From the NCBI GenBank assembly GCA_023460955.1, contig JAEWOH010000056.1, forward strand, positions 47,607-111,606: a DNA stretch of 64,000 nucleotides, given 5' to 3'. This document shows, piece by piece, positions 62,847-64,000 of this stretch. The position numbers were made by a program, and so were the translations under genes. Within the stretch, counting starts at the first letter, position 1. Every line of letters begins with the position of its first letter. Source of the DNA: Bacillota bacterium. Its GTDB lineage: Bacteria > Bacillota > Clostridia > Acetivibrionales > DSM-1351. The notes under the pieces were generated by a model. That model saw only the letters and a list, made by a program, of their open reading frames with translations. It had not been told where the DNA came from and did no database searches.

Positions 62847-63623
62847 CTATTTCATTAAATAAAATATCATGTAACTACCTAGTTTATAAATAAAATCAGA
62901 ATAATTATGGCAAACAACCGCAGCTAATATACTCTTGGTTTTAATGTATGTAATTGCATAGAATATACCTAATGCAAATGCTGTAAACAACTGAATTACA
63001 CTGTAATTTATTCTAAAGGGTGCCCAGGATACTATATAAATGTGACCATATGTAAAGCATATTGCTGAAATTATGACAATCCATATTCTTGTATTTTTAT
63101 CACTTAAGTCTTTTCCCTTAAATATAGTGATAAGTAAAAATTGTATAACAAAAACTCTAAAGAGGGGCTCTTCTCCTAAACCAGGTAGCGTGCCATAAAG
63201 AAGGATATCCTGAATTATGTAAGAGAGTGGTTTATTAGTTAATCCTGCTATTAACAAATCAACTCCTGATAATTTGTAAATTATCAGACATGCAATGGCA
63301 TTAATTAAGGTATATGCTATCAAAAATAAGGAGATGTACTTAATTCCCATCTTGTAGTTTTGAAAATTAAATCCTAATTCTTTTAGAGACTTTCTAAAAA
63401 AGAGTTTAAAGCAAATGAAGGTTATAATAATTTGATATACATACCATAGGGCAAATCGAATGAACTCCTCTTGAATTCCTAGTGGAGAAAAAAATTTAAT
63501 TAAATATGTTGATGGTCCATTGTTATCGTACGTTAAAAAATTCACAAAATGTTGTATGAGGTATAGTAAAATTAGAAGAACAATAAACCATAGGGCTTTT
63601 TTAATTATATCTATGACCTTCAC
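62847..63623 (-). CDS. CPBP family intramembrane metalloprotease
   Basis: 258 aa, about seven helices. LPGLGEEPLFRVFVIQ (Glu-Glu and Arg, about 145-160), ICFTYGHIYIV (His) and VVCHNYSDFIY (His, Asn) supply the protease motifs. It is a GTG start with AAGGAG upstream. It is the second CPBP protein of the window and unlike the one at 52-53 kb in length and flank. The substrate is unknown. Confidence 0.88.
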   Translation of the reverse strand: MKVIDIIKKALWFIVLLILLYLIQHFVNFLTYDNNGPSTYLIKFFSPLGIQEEFIRFALWYVYQIIITFICFKLFFRKSLKELGFNFQNYKMGIKYISLFLIAYTLINAIACLIIYKLSGVDLLIAGLTNKPLSYIIQDILLYGTLPGLGEEPLFRVFVIQFLLITIFKGKDLSDKNTRIWIVIISAICFTYGHIYIVSWAPFRINYSVIQLFTAFALGIFYAITYIKTKSILAAVVCHNYSDFIYKLGSYMIFYLMK

Positions 63624-63794
63624 TTGTTTTAATACTCCTTGTTTTACTTATGATGCCTTTTACAGTTTTGGAACAATGTATTTATGCTAGCATACTAACT
63701 AATCTGTAGTACCTACATAAAAATTGTTCTTACACAAATATAGCATTTATTCCCTGGTTTGTATATGTTAGGTTTGTAGTATTATGTAGTAGAT
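63624..63794. other. Intergenic stretch with nothing recognised
   Basis: About 170 nt between the CPBP gene and the 3' exon of the group II intron. It is AT-rich, with no convincing ORF or hairpin. Confidence 0.35.
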
Positions 63795-63848
63795 TTACTT
63801 AAATTCAGAGTATTCACGGGTATTATGCCGGCCAAGTCCAAATGAACC
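63795..63848 (-). pseudogene. Possible 3' exon remnant of a gene interrupted by the group II intron
   Basis: Immediately after the predicted intron end the minus strand is open for 17 codons (GSFGLGRHNTREYSEFK) and then TAA at 63795-63797. It reads like the end of a protein, but so short a stretch may be chance. The 5' exon would be beyond the window. Confidence 0.3.
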
Positions 63849-64000
63849 ATCGAGTAGGAGGGAATTAATTATTTTAATTCCCGACCTCTCACACCACCGG
63901 ACTTACGGTTCCGTATCCGGCGGTTCAATAAGAATTAACATACTTTCATATACGTGTTAAATAGAGAAATTAGTCCTGCTTTCTTAAGTTTGCTATTTGT
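63849..64000 (-). mobile_element. 3' end of a group II intron (domains 5 and 6), truncated by window edge
   Basis: On the minus strand, 63925 down to about 63885 reads GAACCGCCGGATACGG, then CCGTAAGTCCGGTGG and TGTGAGAGG. The stem pairs CCGCCGGA with TCCGGTGG around a GAAC loop, the domain 5 layout of bacterial group II introns. Domain 6 follows as GGGAATTA and TAATTCCC (63861-63882 region), then CTCCTACTCGAT, ending at 63849, which matches known 3' ends. The body of the intron continues past 64000. Confidence 0.8.
63935..64000 (-). CDS. ltrA: Group II intron reverse transcriptase/maturase, last 21 residues
   Basis: The minus strand is open from the window edge to TAA at 63935-63937. The 21 residues NSKLKKAGLISLFNTYMKV(C) resemble the C-terminus of intron-encoded RT/maturases of the form LKxxGLxSLxxYYxKV. 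It lies just before domain 5, as an ORF in domain 4 should. The rest is outside the window. Confidence 0.6.
   Translation of the reverse strand, partial: TNSKLKKAGLISLFNTYMKVC

Noticed and set aside
1..64000. tRNA or rRNA genes
   Set aside because: I found no TTC-loop and acceptor-stem pattern in the intergenic regions by reading.

Overview
The window comes from a low-GC, anaerobic, probably spore-forming and cellulolytic member of the Clostridia. The pointers are a GH9 cellulase-type lipoprotein, a group A [FeFe] hydrogenase operon behind a Rex-type operator, IreB, YqgF and DUF1292 in conserved order, a Spo0E-like phosphatase, a class II GalT, and AGGAGG ribosome-binding sites with frequent TTG and GTG starts. 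Ruminiclostridium-type clostridia are the closest match I can suggest, but species cannot be proven from reading alone. Most genes lie on the minus strand.

Region by region. 1-4.1 kb: the end of a GNAT acetyltransferase, a flavin reductase, a GH9 lipoprotein, and an aldo/keto reductase behind a MerR-type operator. 4.3-24.95 kb: one long minus-strand exopolysaccharide operon of 16 genes. It joins Pel machinery (SDR-PelD fusion, PelE-like, DUF2194/PelA-like, PelF, PelG) to a Wzx-type flippase, five further GT2/GT4 glycosyltransferases, a polytopic GT-C-like protein, a CE4 deacetylase, a ParB/sulfiredoxin-like protein and a DUF4832 protein. 25-30.1 kb: hydrogenase operon (NuoE-like, HATPase, 2Fe-2S protein, NuoF-like, HydA). 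30.3-30.53 kb: a highly structured, probably noncoding RNA. 30.6-34.6 kb: housekeeping genes DUF1292, yqgF, ireB, mtaB, tag and a HIT protein. 35-44.5 kb: an HPr-like protein without the phospho-His, rnr, a lipoprotein with a two-component system, an HD protein, secG, eno and a Spo0E-like small gene. 44.7-47.3 kb: an XRE regulator and an AraC regulator divergent from a secreted Ig-like protein. 47.3-51.1 kb: gpmI and a fused pgk-tpi. 51.4-55.8 kb: pentapeptide protein, CPBP protease, SecA2-like ATPase and a small Cys-containing ORF. 56-60.4 kb: galK, galT, a divergent AraC regulator and a phosphodiesterase. 60.5-64 kb: fabV, a lipoprotein deacetylase, a second CPBP protease, and the 3' end of a group II intron with the last residues of its reverse transcriptase.

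How the parts work together. The Pel-like operon has its own sigma-A promoter with a leader of about 11 nt, so there is no room for a riboswitch. Control by c-di-GMP would instead act after translation, through the RQQD I-site kept in the degenerate GGDEF domain of the PelD-like protein. The hydrogenase operon carries an 18-bp Rex-like palindrome over its -35, consistent with NADH/NAD+ control of H2 production. Eno, GpmI and PGK-TPI cover most of lower glycolysis. GalK and GalT serve the Leloir pathway. The most striking items are the hybrid Pel/Wzx locus with its I-site, the structured RNA at 30.3-30.5 kb, two genes in the Pel operon that appear to need AUU start codons, and the PGK-TPI fusion.
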